Made by a program: the position numbers and the translations under genes
Assembly (NCBI RefSeq): GCF_004364345.1
Contig: NZ_SOCA01000001.1
Coordinates: forward strand, 1,240,001 to 1,304,000
Length of the DNA: 64,000 bases
Reading direction: 5' to 3'
Origin: Prosthecobacter fusiformis
GTDB taxonomy: Bacteria; Verrucomicrobiota; Verrucomicrobiia; Verrucomicrobiales; Verrucomicrobiaceae
Part shown: piece by piece, positions 1 through 8,040 of the stretch
Numbering within the stretch: position 1 is the stretch's first letter
How the letters are laid out: every line of letters starts with the position of its first letter
The notes under the pieces: model-generated
What the model saw: only the letters and a program-made list of their open reading frames with translations
Told to the model about the DNA's origin: nothing
Databases searched by the model: none

Positions 1-381
1 GCCCGCCTTCCACCCTGTAAAGCTTCCCAGGAAAGCCAGCAGACCAAAACCTGCCAGGATGTTGATCAAAGCCCTGGCCAGGAAATAGGTTAAAAGCGCC
101 GCTGCTCCAGACATGATCAGCAGTGTATTCGTGCTCATGTTGGCACCGTAGGCACCAAAGACCTCCGCCCGGTGCCGGAAGATATAAAGTCCGGCCAGGA
201 CCGAAAGCGCCAGGCTCATCATCGTCAGGAATTGCTGCGCAATCCCGCGTGCAAAAGCCAGCCCGGCCAGGAAAGCCACCAGGGCCATCCCGCCCGCAGT
301 CATACCCCCTCCCGAAAAGGTGCGTTTCACACTTTCCAGGATGCCATCCAAGTCTGGCAGGCTAATGGCGAGTTCTTGCAT
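1..381 (-). CDS. CvpA-like small membrane protein, 3' end cut by window edge
   Basis: An open frame reads leftward from an ATG at 381 without a stop to the window edge, giving 127 residues. It begins MQELAISLPDLDGILESVKR, followed by three hydrophobic stretches (about residues 28-45, 52-68 and 88-115) separated by short polar loops. The pattern of a short amphipathic head followed by close-packed helices resembles small CvpA-type or other unassigned inner-membrane proteins. No catalytic motif is visible. The C terminus lies outside the window. It runs in the same direction as the aldo/keto reductase gene, 66 bases downstream of that gene's stop, so the two could share a transcript. Family assignment is weak; the coding call rests on the uninterrupted frame and the helix pattern. 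Confidence 0.6.
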   Translation of the reverse strand, partial: MQELAISLPDLDGILESVKRTFSGGGMTAGGMALVAFLAGLAFARGIAQQFLTMMSLALSVLAGLYIFRHRAEVFGAYGANMSTNTLLIMSGAAALLTYFLARALINILAGFGLLAFLGSFTGWKAG

Positions 382-447
382 CACTCAGCTTATCAAAGGG
401 GTGCCTAAGGCCACCTGCAAGCCGTTTGTGTGGGCGTTCTTCACCCG

Positions 448-1488
448 CTACAGCCTCCGCAGCCCATCTTCAGTCATCGGATTGGGGATCTCCACTTCCA
501 GTTCATCAATGCGGCGCAGCGTATCCCCATCCAGGATCAGGTCCGCTGCCTTCAGGCATTCATCCAGTTGCTCCACCGTGGTGGCACCGATGATGGTGGA
601 AGCGACGAAATTATGCTGCCGACTCCACGCCACGGCCAGCGCAGTGACGCTAGAGCCAATGTCCCCCGCGATTTCCCGCAGCCGCTCCGTGGTGGCCAGG
701 GTCCGTTCATTGACGAAACGCCTGGCCATTCGCTGCTGGCGTTCCGCTCCATTCACCAGGTAGTCACTGAAGCGTGCCCCCGGCGGCAGTGCCCCACCAT
801 TGTATTTGCCCGTCAGCACCCCACCGCCTAGCGGGGAATACGGCAGCAGGCTCACACCTTCCATCCGGCAGACTTGCGCCAGCTCATTTTGGCAGCGTCT
901 GTTAATGAGGGAAAAGTTGTTTTGGACAGTGTCAAAGCGGGACAGATGATGTTTTTCGGCGGCCCACAGGTTTTTCATCAGCCCCCAGCTTGTTTCATTG
1001 CTGCAGCCGATGGCGCGCACCTTTCCCTGTTTCACCAGTTCAGTCAGCGCTTCCAGCGTATCCTCCTGGCGCATACCGTGGTCTGGCCAATGCGTCTGAT
1101 AAAGATCGATGTAATCCGTCTGTAATCGCCTCAGGCTGTCCTCGCAGGACTGAAAAATCTGCCGTCGGTCCAGGGCCGTAAAGCCGCCTCTTACCGGCGG
1201 GCGGAACCACCCATGCCCCGGCCCGGTGATCTTCGTGGACACAATGACCTCTCCCCGGTTTTTGGTCTTCAGCCATCTCCCCACAATTTCCTCCGTGATG
1301 CCAAAACGCTCCGCTGCCGGGGGCACAGGATACATCTCCGCAGCGTCGAAGAAGTCGATTCCCGCTTCATAAGCTCGGTCCATGATGGCAAACGAAGTCT
1401 TTTCATCCGCCTGGAGCCCGAAGGTCATGGTCCCCATGCAGATGTCCGTTACCACGATGCCACTTCGTCCAAGTCGTCTGCGTTCCAT
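448..1488 (-). CDS. Aldo/keto reductase (Tas/YajO-like)
   Basis: A complete 346-residue member of the aldo/keto reductase superfamily, cytosolic NADPH-dependent carbonyl reductases with a TIM-barrel fold. The N terminus MERRRLGRSGIVVTDICMGT is typical of the family. The catalytic tetrad can be placed at D48, Y53 (in FFDAAEMYP), K86 (STKITGP) and H133 (LYQTHWPDHG). The C-terminal cofactor-binding part with STIIGATTVEQL is present. Length matches E. coli Tas. The gene is divergent from the porin gene, sharing a 156-bp intergenic region with several TGTGAC dyads. The physiological substrate cannot be read from the sequence. Confidence 0.93.
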   Translation of the reverse strand: MERRRLGRSGIVVTDICMGTMTFGLQADEKTSFAIMDRAYEAGIDFFDAAEMYPVPPAAERFGITEEIVGRWLKTKNRGEVIVSTKITGPGHGWFRPPVRGGFTALDRRQIFQSCEDSLRRLQTDYIDLYQTHWPDHGMRQEDTLEALTELVKQGKVRAIGCSNETSWGLMKNLWAAEKHHLSRFDTVQNNFSLINRRCQNELAQVCRMEGVSLLPYSPLGGGVLTGKYNGGALPPGARFSDYLVNGAERQQRMARRFVNERTLATTERLREIAGDIGSSVTALAVAWSRQHNFVASTIIGATTVEQLDECLKAADLILDGDTLRRIDELEVEIPNPMTEDGLRRL

Positions 1489-1548
1489 ACAGGCAGTTTA
1501 AAAAGAAACCTGCCACGGATCAACAAACTCCACGGTTTTCCACCCCTT

Positions 1549-1661
1549 TGTGACACCAAACCGTCACATTCCGCTCCAAAATAGGCTCAATGTGTCAAAC
1601 ATGTCACAGAGCATCGGTACTCACTCTGGAGAAAATCTCTCAATGTGACGGCCATGTCACT
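1549..1661. promoter_or_regulatory. Three TGTGAC/GTCACA dyads between AKR and porin genes
   Basis: Three inverted repeats with the same arms lie in the divergent intergenic region: TGTGAC-N8-GTCACA at 1549-1568, TGTGTC-N6-GTCACA at 1591-1608 and TGTGAC-N6-GTCACT at 1644-1661. A further half site TGTCACA lies at about 1697. Centres are about 41 and 53 bp apart. The arms resemble CRP/FNR-family half sites (TGTGA), but the spacing is longer than the canonical TGTGA-N6-TCACA. The third copy overlaps the porin start region, which would suit repression. Binding protein unknown. Confidence 0.45.
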
Positions 1662-3204
1662 GCGAAACCGCACTCACACCCCCATCTTGTCGAAGTTGTC
1701 ACAAAGCCTCCGGGCTCTCCTCTTCGTCTGCACTCTCGGTTCATTGGCCCTGCCTTCCCAAATCCTGGCGGACAATGCAGCCCTCATGAAGCTTTTTGAA
1801 ATCATGAAGGCCAAAGGCTCCATCACTCAGGAAGAGTATGACCAGCTTGTCGCCGTCGCCCAGGCTGAGGAAGCCGAGGCCGCATCCGCCCCTCCTGTGG
1901 TAGCAGTTGCCCCCGTGGCGGCTCCATCCATGGATCGCGTGGAGCAGATTGAGGATCGAATCTCCGAAACGGAGGCTGAATTGAAGGCTCTCGATGCTCA
2001 TATCGCCGAAAGCCGCAAATCCCTGGCTGACCTGGACAAGCTGTCCGCTGAGACTCCAAAAGACCTCATGGAAAAAATGCTGGATGGCAAATGGTATGAA
2101 AACCTCGGCATCCGCGGCTATGTCCAGTTCCGTTACCACGCCCTCTATGGGGAAAACGCCAAAGGCCTGAATGTGCCAAATGACCGTTCCGTCAGCGATA
2201 CGGAGTCCTTCATGATCCGCCGTGGCCGTCTCATCATCAGCGGTGATGTCTCGGATCACCTCTACATTTATGCCCAGTCAGATTACAATGCCTCCAACGG
2301 CAGCGGTGATTATGTGCTGCAAATGCGTGACCTTTATGCCGATATCTCCCTTGATTCAGACAAGGAATTCCGTTTCCGCATCGGCCAGTCGAAGGTTCCC
2401 TTCGGTTTCGTAAACCTTCAGTCCAGCCAGAACCGCGCCGCGCTGGAGCGCCCGGATGCCCTGAACTCCGCCGTCGAAGGTGAGCGCGATGTGGGAGCCT
2501 ACTTCTACTGGGCACCCAAGGAGAAGCGCAAACTCTTCAGCAAGCTGGTCAAAGAAGGCCTCAAAGGCTCCGGCGACTACGGCGTCTTTGGTATCGGAGC
2601 CTACAATGGCCAGGGCCTAAACCGCAGCGACACGAATGGCCAGCCTCATTACGTCGCCCGTTTTGCCTATCCGGTGGAGTTCAAAAGCGGTCAGATCATG
2701 GAATTCGGCCTTCAGGGTTATACTGGCAGCTTTGTTTCCCGAGTATCCGCCATTCCTGGAGTGGGCACCCCTTCATCACCTGATCATGGCAATAAAGATG
2801 AGCGTGTCGGCCTGAGCTATATCCTCTATCCTCAGCCTTTCGGGATCGAGGCGGAATGGACCTGGGGCCGTGGACCACAACTCACCGAAGATATGACGGC
2901 CATTGAAACGGACTCCCTCCAGGGCGGGTATATCCAGGCCAGCTACCGTATTCAGGATGGCCAGAGCAACTGGCTGCCGTTCGTCCGGTATAACCACTAT
3001 GATGGTGGCCGCAAATTTGGCACCAACTCCCCTTGGGATAAGGTCTCCGAACTCGACATCGGCCTGGAATGGTCCCCGCGGCCTGAAATTGAACTCGCGC
3101 TCATGTATACCCACACCTTCCATCGCACGAATACCGCCGCCGCGCCTTATGCCGAGGTGGAAAATGCAGACCGCCTGGGCCTGCAACTTCAGTGGAACTT
3201 CTAA
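1645..3204 (+). CDS. Phosphate-selective-type porin (Porin_O_P family)
   Basis: A 519-residue outer-membrane beta-barrel porin of the OprO/OprP type. An export signal (hydrophobic core about residues 22-40, ending SLALPSQILA) is followed by a short helical motif (LMKLFEIMKAKGSITQEEYD), an Ala/Val/Pro linker, and a coiled coil at about residues 95-130 (RVEQIEDRISETEAEL). Such a periplasmic coiled coil ahead of the barrel is common in Planctomycetes/Verrucomicrobia porins. The barrel starts near IRGYVQFRYHALYG and ends LQLQWNF, with the terminal Phe expected for BAM recognition. The GTG at 1645 has GGAGAAA 10-11 bases upstream; ATG 1654 and TTG 1687 are alternatives and also leave a signal peptide. 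Solute specificity (phosphate, sugar or nucleoside) is not decidable. It converges on the ribokinase gene. Confidence 0.88.
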   Translation: MTAMSLRNRTHTPILSKLSQSLRALLFVCTLGSLALPSQILADNAALMKLFEIMKAKGSITQEEYDQLVAVAQAEEAEAASAPPVVAVAPVAAPSMDRVEQIEDRISETEAELKALDAHIAESRKSLADLDKLSAETPKDLMEKMLDGKWYENLGIRGYVQFRYHALYGENAKGLNVPNDRSVSDTESFMIRRGRLIISGDVSDHLYIYAQSDYNASNGSGDYVLQMRDLYADISLDSDKEFRFRIGQSKVPFGFVNLQSSQNRAALERPDALNSAVEGERDVGAYFYWAPKEKRKLFSKLVKEGLKGSGDYGVFGIGAYNGQGLNRSDTNGQPHYVARFAYPVEFKSGQIMEFGLQGYTGSFVSRVSAIPGVGTPSSPDHGNKDERVGLSYILYPQPFGIEAEWTWGRGPQLTEDMTAIETDSLQGGYIQASYRIQDGQSNWLPFVRYNHYDGGRKFGTNSPWDKVSELDIGLEWSPRPEIELALMYTHTFHRTNTAAAPYAEVENADRLGLQLQWNF

Positions 3205-3217
3205 AGCGCCTTTCCTT

Positions 3218-4147
3218 TTAGGCGTTCATGGCGCTCTGAACATCGCCCCGGTGGGGGATGCCCTCCTGGGCACCCACCTTCAGCGTGGCCAGGGCGCCTG
3301 CCACATTCGCCCATCGCACACATTCCATCAGCGTGTTGCCTTCGGCCAGATGAGTCGTAAACACCCCGGCAAAGGTATCTCCTGCACCCACGGTATCCAC
3401 GGCTTTCACCTTATGAGTCGCCACCTTTTTCAAGCCTGACTCATTAAGCACCAGTGTGGATTTTTCCCCACGCGTGATGATAAGTGTGCGGATCTTTTTC
3501 TGAATCAGCCAGTTTTTCCATTCGTCCACGCGATCCGCAAGATCATCGGCTTCTGCTTCAAAAAGTTGCTTGGCTTCCCCGCTGTTCACGATGAGCACAC
3601 TGACGCTCACCTCACCCCAAGGGAAATCGGGCTGTAACGGGGAAGGATTCAGCACTACCGGTACCTCCCGGCCATTGGCCAGCTTGATAGCTTCCACCAC
3701 CGTTTCCAAAGGTACTTCCAGTTGCACAAGCAGAGCCTTCGCTACCTCAATTCGGGAGCGCTGCATCTTCAGTGCGGGTGCCGTGAGAGCCGCATTGGCC
3801 CCAGCGATGACAATGATCTGGTTTTCACCCTTCGCATCCACGGCGATGAAGGCATTCCCCGTCCCACCTTTCACTGTATTGACGGAGCTGCAATTGATGC
3901 CTTCCCGGCGCAAATGATTGCGATAATCCCGCCCATCTGGATCATCGCCCAGGCAGCCGATCAGAGTGACCTGCGCTCCATGCCGCGCCGCAGCGAGGGC
4001 CTGATTGGCTCCCTTGCCTCCAAAACGTTTTTCCAGGGAAGATGCCGAAACCGTCTCACCCGCAGCGGGCAGACGCTTCACAGCAGCGATGAGGTCCACA
4101 TTCATGGACCCCACGACGACGACTGAGGCTGCTGAGATCCTGGCCAT
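3218..4147 (-). CDS. rbsK: Ribokinase (PfkB family)
   Basis: A 309-residue PfkB-family sugar kinase, best matched to ribokinase, which converts D-ribose and ATP to ribose 5-phosphate in the cytosol. Signature 1 is visible as FGGKGANQALAAARHGA and signature 2 as DTVGAGDTFAGVF, with catalytic base D257. The N-terminal VVVGSMNVDL strand is typical of RbsK. It is the last gene of a same-strand run ThuA-like - nucleoside hydrolase - ribokinase, with 80 bp to the preceding gene. This fits a pathway in which nucleosides are split to base plus ribose and the ribose is phosphorylated. No rbsD or ribose ABC transporter is nearby. Confidence 0.9.
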   Translation of the reverse strand: MARISAASVVVVGSMNVDLIAAVKRLPAAGETVSASSLEKRFGGKGANQALAAARHGAQVTLIGCLGDDPDGRDYRNHLRREGINCSSVNTVKGGTGNAFIAVDAKGENQIIVIAGANAALTAPALKMQRSRIEVAKALLVQLEVPLETVVEAIKLANGREVPVVLNPSPLQPDFPWGEVSVSVLIVNSGEAKQLFEAEADDLADRVDEWKNWLIQKKIRTLIITRGEKSTLVLNESGLKKVATHKVKAVDTVGAGDTFAGVFTTHLAEGNTLMECVRWANVAGALATLKVGAQEGIPHRGDVQSAMNA

Positions 4148-4227
4148 GTGCTTGGGTTGCTTCTAATCAACGACCTGACGCAATCAGCATTGCATTGCAA
4201 GAGCAGGACGGGAATCTTTTTGCAGAT

Positions 4228-5271
4228 TCAATGCTTCCCTGGCGGCTCCACACAGAGCTGAACGATCGCCTCACGAACACGCTCGGCCTGTGTCACAGAC
4301 ATCACCAAGTAACGATGGTGGCCCTTGCCATCCTTGGATGGGCGATACCAAGTGGCCCCGTTTTCTTCGACGGTCACGCCGCCAGGAGGCGAGAGATCGA
4401 AGTAACCCCGATCTGGATAAATAGCATACAGTACAGATGTCGGGTCCCAGGTTGGCCGGTCATGAGGCGGCGGGTTATAGGCGTAGTAAGCCTCCTTCAG
4501 CGGGTGATGTTTCACATAGTCAAAATCGCGCTCGATGCTGACGTGCGGATAAGCCGCCGCCACGCCGATTTCAAAACCACTCCAAACGATAGGGGTGGGC
4601 CATTGACTGGCCAGCTTTTGCGCCGCCGGAATGTCCTTGATCACATTGTATTCCAGGTGCCGGGTATTCCAGTTCACTGTCTGAAACGCACCTGCCATGA
4701 TGGACAGCAGCGTGACTTTTTGTTTCAGCAAATCGCGACCGCTCAATGGGGAATGCTCATCCGGTTTTGAATCCAGCAACCGGGCAAAATTGGTGAAAAA
4801 ACCCACCTGCACCATGGCCACAGACTGGTCCGCCTGAGCAGCCAGCACTTTGCGCAGAAGGGCCACCGCTTCAGGCGCATCGGCACCGGTCAGTAAATCA
4901 TGAGGATAACGGAAGCTGCCATCTGGATTTTTTTCATCCGCCAGACTGTTAAACTTTCCGCCATCCTGCGCCACCCCATTCCTCACCACGCCCACCGGCA
5001 CATCGGGATAACCATGAAACGTATTCACCGCATCCACAAACGCCGCTGCCTGAGGATGATCCTTGGTGATCGTCACCGCCAGCAATTCACATGCCCCGCG
5101 CTTTTGCAGATTATGGATCATCTCCAGCGCCATGACGTCATCCACGTCGTTGCCCATGTCCGTATCGAAAATGACCTTCACCGGCGCAGCCAAGCCCGGT
5201 GTTACGATGAGCAGGAGTGAGAACAGGAGAGTCTTCAAAAGACAAGAATCAGGTTCAGAGTTTATGGACAA
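4228..5271 (-). CDS. Exported inosine-uridine-type nucleoside hydrolase
   Basis: A 347-residue protein of the IUNH family, which hydrolyses the N-glycosidic bond of ribonucleosides using a Ca2+-bound Asp cluster. The N-terminal calcium motif is VIFDTDMGNDVDD at about residues 33-45. A Sec-like hydrophobic segment (TLLFSLLLIVTPGLAAP) precedes it, so the enzyme probably acts in the periplasm, unlike the cytosolic RihA/B/C enzymes. A conserved middle region (VQVGFFTNFARLL) and an ending typical of secreted bacterial members are present. The start at 5271 gives a rather long polar head before the signal; a TTG just before the hydrophobic run is an alternative. It lies between a ThuA-like gene and ribokinase. 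Confidence 0.87.
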   Translation of the reverse strand: MSINSEPDSCLLKTLLFSLLLIVTPGLAAPVKVIFDTDMGNDVDDVMALEMIHNLQKRGACELLAVTITKDHPQAAAFVDAVNTFHGYPDVPVGVVRNGVAQDGGKFNSLADEKNPDGSFRYPHDLLTGADAPEAVALLRKVLAAQADQSVAMVQVGFFTNFARLLDSKPDEHSPLSGRDLLKQKVTLLSIMAGAFQTVNWNTRHLEYNVIKDIPAAQKLASQWPTPIVWSGFEIGVAAAYPHVSIERDFDYVKHHPLKEAYYAYNPPPHDRPTWDPTSVLYAIYPDRGYFDLSPPGGVTVEENGATWYRPSKDGKGHHRYLVMSVTQAERVREAIVQLCVEPPGKH

Positions 5272-5432
5272 AGTTTCCGGCAGCCGCAGAATGGGGAAAT
5301 GGCCGCGACAAGCTGTTTGTAGCCCGCGTTTTTAGTCGCAGGGGGAGCCTGATTCTTGGTCTTCATTATCCGTAGTGTTTCCTCACATTCGCATATGAAT
5401 GAACAGCCGCCACAGCATACTTCCGTAGAGCT

Positions 5433-6341
5433 CTACTTCTTCGCAGCGGCCTTTTTCAAGAACACTTTGCGGTCCCAATTTTTCGCCAGCGCATCGGGTG
5501 TCGTTTCGGAGTTCACGCCTTTCTCTGGCACGTCCAGTTTGCTGGTCCAAAGGATGCCGTTGAGGAGCAGCTTGCGCTGGTTGGCTTCGGCCCAGTTGCC
5601 ATGCAAATCACAGCCGGTGAATCCGAAACTGCGACCTCCATCCGGCCGCTCAAACGCCCAGGCCACAGTTTCCGCCCGGCCAGCATGAGCTTTGGCTGCC
5701 TCACTTTTCCGGCTGCTGTCCGGCATTGGACAGGCCAGCAGATGAGTGACGCCTTTTTCGGCAAAGTGGAGATTGTAAAGCCAGCCGTCTTTCAGCAGTT
5801 CAAACGGCACCAGCCCCTGGTTGATCGCGTGCTCCGGCACAGCATCAAATTTCACGTCCCAATGCCCACGACAGCCAATGTCACTCTGGAACACTGCGCC
5901 GAACCAATTTTTAAAATCAGCCGCACGATCTGGAGGACAGTCTATCGCCTGATGCAGAATGACAAGCCCTGTACCTGCATCGACCAGGGCTTTCATTCGC
6001 GCCCAGCGGTCCGGGGTGAGAAAAGACAGCCTATCCCCTCCGTCCATGTAGATCACCACAGAGCGGGCACCCTCCAGCACTGCCTCATTCTTTGGCCAGC
6101 CATCCGCCACCATCACTGGGGCGACGCCAGGCATGTCCTTCAGCCAGTCCATCAGCAGAGCGCAACCCGCGAAGTATTCGTGCTGTCCGGGTTTGTTACT
6201 CGGCGTACCTGCCAGCAGCACGACCTTCGCCTTGCTAGCATCCGTCGGCAGCACTTCCAGCGGCACCTGCTGCTGTTCGTTGGTGAATTCGGCCCTGGCT
6301 GTGCAAGCCAGGAGTAGAAGGGAAAAAAGGAAAGGGCGCAT
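5433..6341 (-). CDS. ThuA-like domain protein, exported
   Basis: A 302-residue protein with an N-terminal signal peptide (MRPFLFSLLLLACTARA) followed by a ThuA-like class I glutamine-amidotransferase-like fold (trehalose utilisation family). Recognisable stretches are VVLLAGTPSNKPGQHEYFAGCALL, SVVIYMDGGDR and GLVILHQAIDCP. ThuA-like proteins act in sugar oxidation or degradation and are very common as exported proteins in Verrucomicrobia and Planctomycetes; their reaction is usually unknown. The ATG at 6341 was chosen over 6377 because it puts the signal peptide at the N terminus. It heads the run with nucleoside hydrolase (160-bp gap) and ribokinase, so a role in sugar or nucleoside turnover is a reasonable inference only. 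Confidence 0.83.
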   Translation of the reverse strand: MRPFLFSLLLLACTARAEFTNEQQQVPLEVLPTDASKAKVVLLAGTPSNKPGQHEYFAGCALLMDWLKDMPGVAPVMVADGWPKNEAVLEGARSVVIYMDGGDRLSFLTPDRWARMKALVDAGTGLVILHQAIDCPPDRAADFKNWFGAVFQSDIGCRGHWDVKFDAVPEHAINQGLVPFELLKDGWLYNLHFAEKGVTHLLACPMPDSSRKSEAAKAHAGRAETVAWAFERPDGGRSFGFTGCDLHGNWAEANQRKLLLNGILWTSKLDVPEKGVNSETTPDALAKNWDRKVFLKKAAAKK

Positions 6342-6424
6342 GGTGGGAGCGTGATGACTGCCTTGCAAAACAGGCAAGCATCAAACGCCACAGAGCCACA
6401 CTCCCTTCCATTCAACTTTTCGGC

Positions 6425-7894
6425 TTAACGGCCAGACAGCCGCTTCCACAGACTACGCTGGCTACCGCTCTCGGTTGCAGGAGGGCTAGCGGCGGCCGAG
6501 TCGTTCTGAGGACGGCCCTGGCGTTGAGGACGCGCACCACCTGCGGAGCCGCGCTGATCACGCCCGCCAGACTGGGGCCGTGCCGGACGGTCCCCCACCG
6601 GTCTGCCGCCGCCTTCCTGCCTTGGCTGGCCTCCTTGACCACCCTGACCGTTCTGCCCGCCTTGGCCATTCTGGCCCTGGCCTCTTCCACCTCTGCCCTG
6701 ACCCTGTGGCGGCCGTCCGCGCGGATCCCGGTAGCGTGGCGGCTCTTCGCTGCGCGGAGGAGCGGAGGCATGATAGTCAAAACCCTCCGCCTTTTTGCGC
6801 ACGAGGCCGCGATTGATGAATCTTTCCAGACTCCGCAGGGGAGCCTGATCCTCTGGACTGATGAAGCTGATGGCATCGCCAATCGCCTGGGCACGGCCCG
6901 TCCTGCCGATGCGGTGGACGTAATCCTCCGCATGCATGGGGAAATCAAAGTTCACCACATGGGAAATGCCATCCACATCAATGCCGCGTGCGGCAATATC
7001 CGTCGCCACAAGAACACGCACCGCGCCTGATTTGAAGTCTGCCAGGGCTTTAAGACGCTGGTTCTGGGAGCGGTTGGCATGCAGCGTGGCGCATTTGACG
7101 CCTGTCTGTTCCAGCTTGCGTGCGACGCGGTCTGCACCGTGTTTTGTGCGGGTGAAGACCAGCACCATATTCATCTGGTCATCCTTCAGTAGATGGCTGA
7201 GCAAGGATGGCTTCAAATGGACAGGCACTTCATACACAAGCTGCGTCACTGTTTCAGCCGGATTTGAGCGGCGGCCGATCTGGACAATCTTCGGATGATT
7301 TTGAAACTCGTGGGTCAGTGATTCGATCTCCTTGGATAGCGTCGCGGAAAACATCAGCGTCTGGCGTTTGCGCGGCATCTTTTGGACGATGCGCTTGATG
7401 CTCGGCAGGAAGCCCATGTCCAGCATGCGGTCCGCCTCATCCAGCACCAGGTGCTGAAGGCCACTGAAATCCCCATGCCCCTGACCCATGAGGTCGATCA
7501 GACGCCCAGGTGTGGCGATGACGATATCGCAGCCATTGCGGAGAGAATTGATCTGTGGACGCTCGCCCACTCCTCCAAAGACTTTCGCAATCGTCAGCGG
7601 CAGATGTTTGGCATAAGCCAGCACGTTTTCTTCGATCTGCACCACCAGTTCACGGGTAGGAGCCAGGATGAGCACTTTGGTGCCGCGTTTACCCTGGGCA
7701 GCCGCCAGGAGAGTGAGCACAGGCAGTGTGAAAGCCGCTGTTTTGCCAGTGCCGGTCTGGGCAATGCCGATGAGGTCATTTCCGGCAATGATGGGTGGAA
7801 TGGCAGCCGCCTGAATAGGCGTAGGTTCGGTATAACCGGCTTCAGCGATGGCTTGGAGAATTTTGGCGTCGAGGCCAAGAGCTTTGAAAGGCAT
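6425..7894 (-). CDS. DEAD-box RNA helicase, RhlE-like
   Basis: A 489-residue ATP-dependent RNA helicase. All core motifs are present in order: Q motif (FKALGLDAKILQAI, GYTEPTPIQ), motif I AQTGTGKT, Ia PTRELVVQ, TPGRL, DEAD (VLDEADRMLD), SAT, ARGIDVDGISHVVNFDFP, and HRIGRTGRA. After about residue 385 a low-complexity tail rich in Gly, Gln and Arg follows (for example GRGGRGQGQNGQGGQNGQGG), an RGG-like RNA-binding extension common in RhlE-type cold-shock or RNA-decay helicases. The core length is standard. It is divergent from the membrane-protein gene at 8041, with 146 bp between. The exact RNA target cannot be inferred. Confidence 0.95.
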   Translation of the reverse strand: MPFKALGLDAKILQAIAEAGYTEPTPIQAAAIPPIIAGNDLIGIAQTGTGKTAAFTLPVLTLLAAAQGKRGTKVLILAPTRELVVQIEENVLAYAKHLPLTIAKVFGGVGERPQINSLRNGCDIVIATPGRLIDLMGQGHGDFSGLQHLVLDEADRMLDMGFLPSIKRIVQKMPRKRQTLMFSATLSKEIESLTHEFQNHPKIVQIGRRSNPAETVTQLVYEVPVHLKPSLLSHLLKDDQMNMVLVFTRTKHGADRVARKLEQTGVKCATLHANRSQNQRLKALADFKSGAVRVLVATDIAARGIDVDGISHVVNFDFPMHAEDYVHRIGRTGRAQAIGDAISFISPEDQAPLRSLERFINRGLVRKKAEGFDYHASAPPRSEEPPRYRDPRGRPPQGQGRGGRGQGQNGQGGQNGQGGQGGQPRQEGGGRPVGDRPARPQSGGRDQRGSAGGARPQRQGRPQNDSAAASPPATESGSQRSLWKRLSGR

Positions 7895-8040
7895 CGGAGA
7901 CTATGCACGGAATCGGGCATTGTGCGAGCGACCTTTTCCTGCCGGGTGGGAGACTGGCTGAAAATTGTAACTGGCAATGCCCGCACATCAGGCATTCTTT
8001 CCGATTGTCTGTGCAGGGGCAACCCCAAGATGTCACCACC

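Noticed and set aside
1593-1606. PhoB-box-like direct repeat of TGTCA upstream of a Porin_O_P porin
   Set aside because: The repeats are 9 bp apart, not the 11 bp of a Pho box, and only two units exist; the inverted-repeat reading fits the region better.
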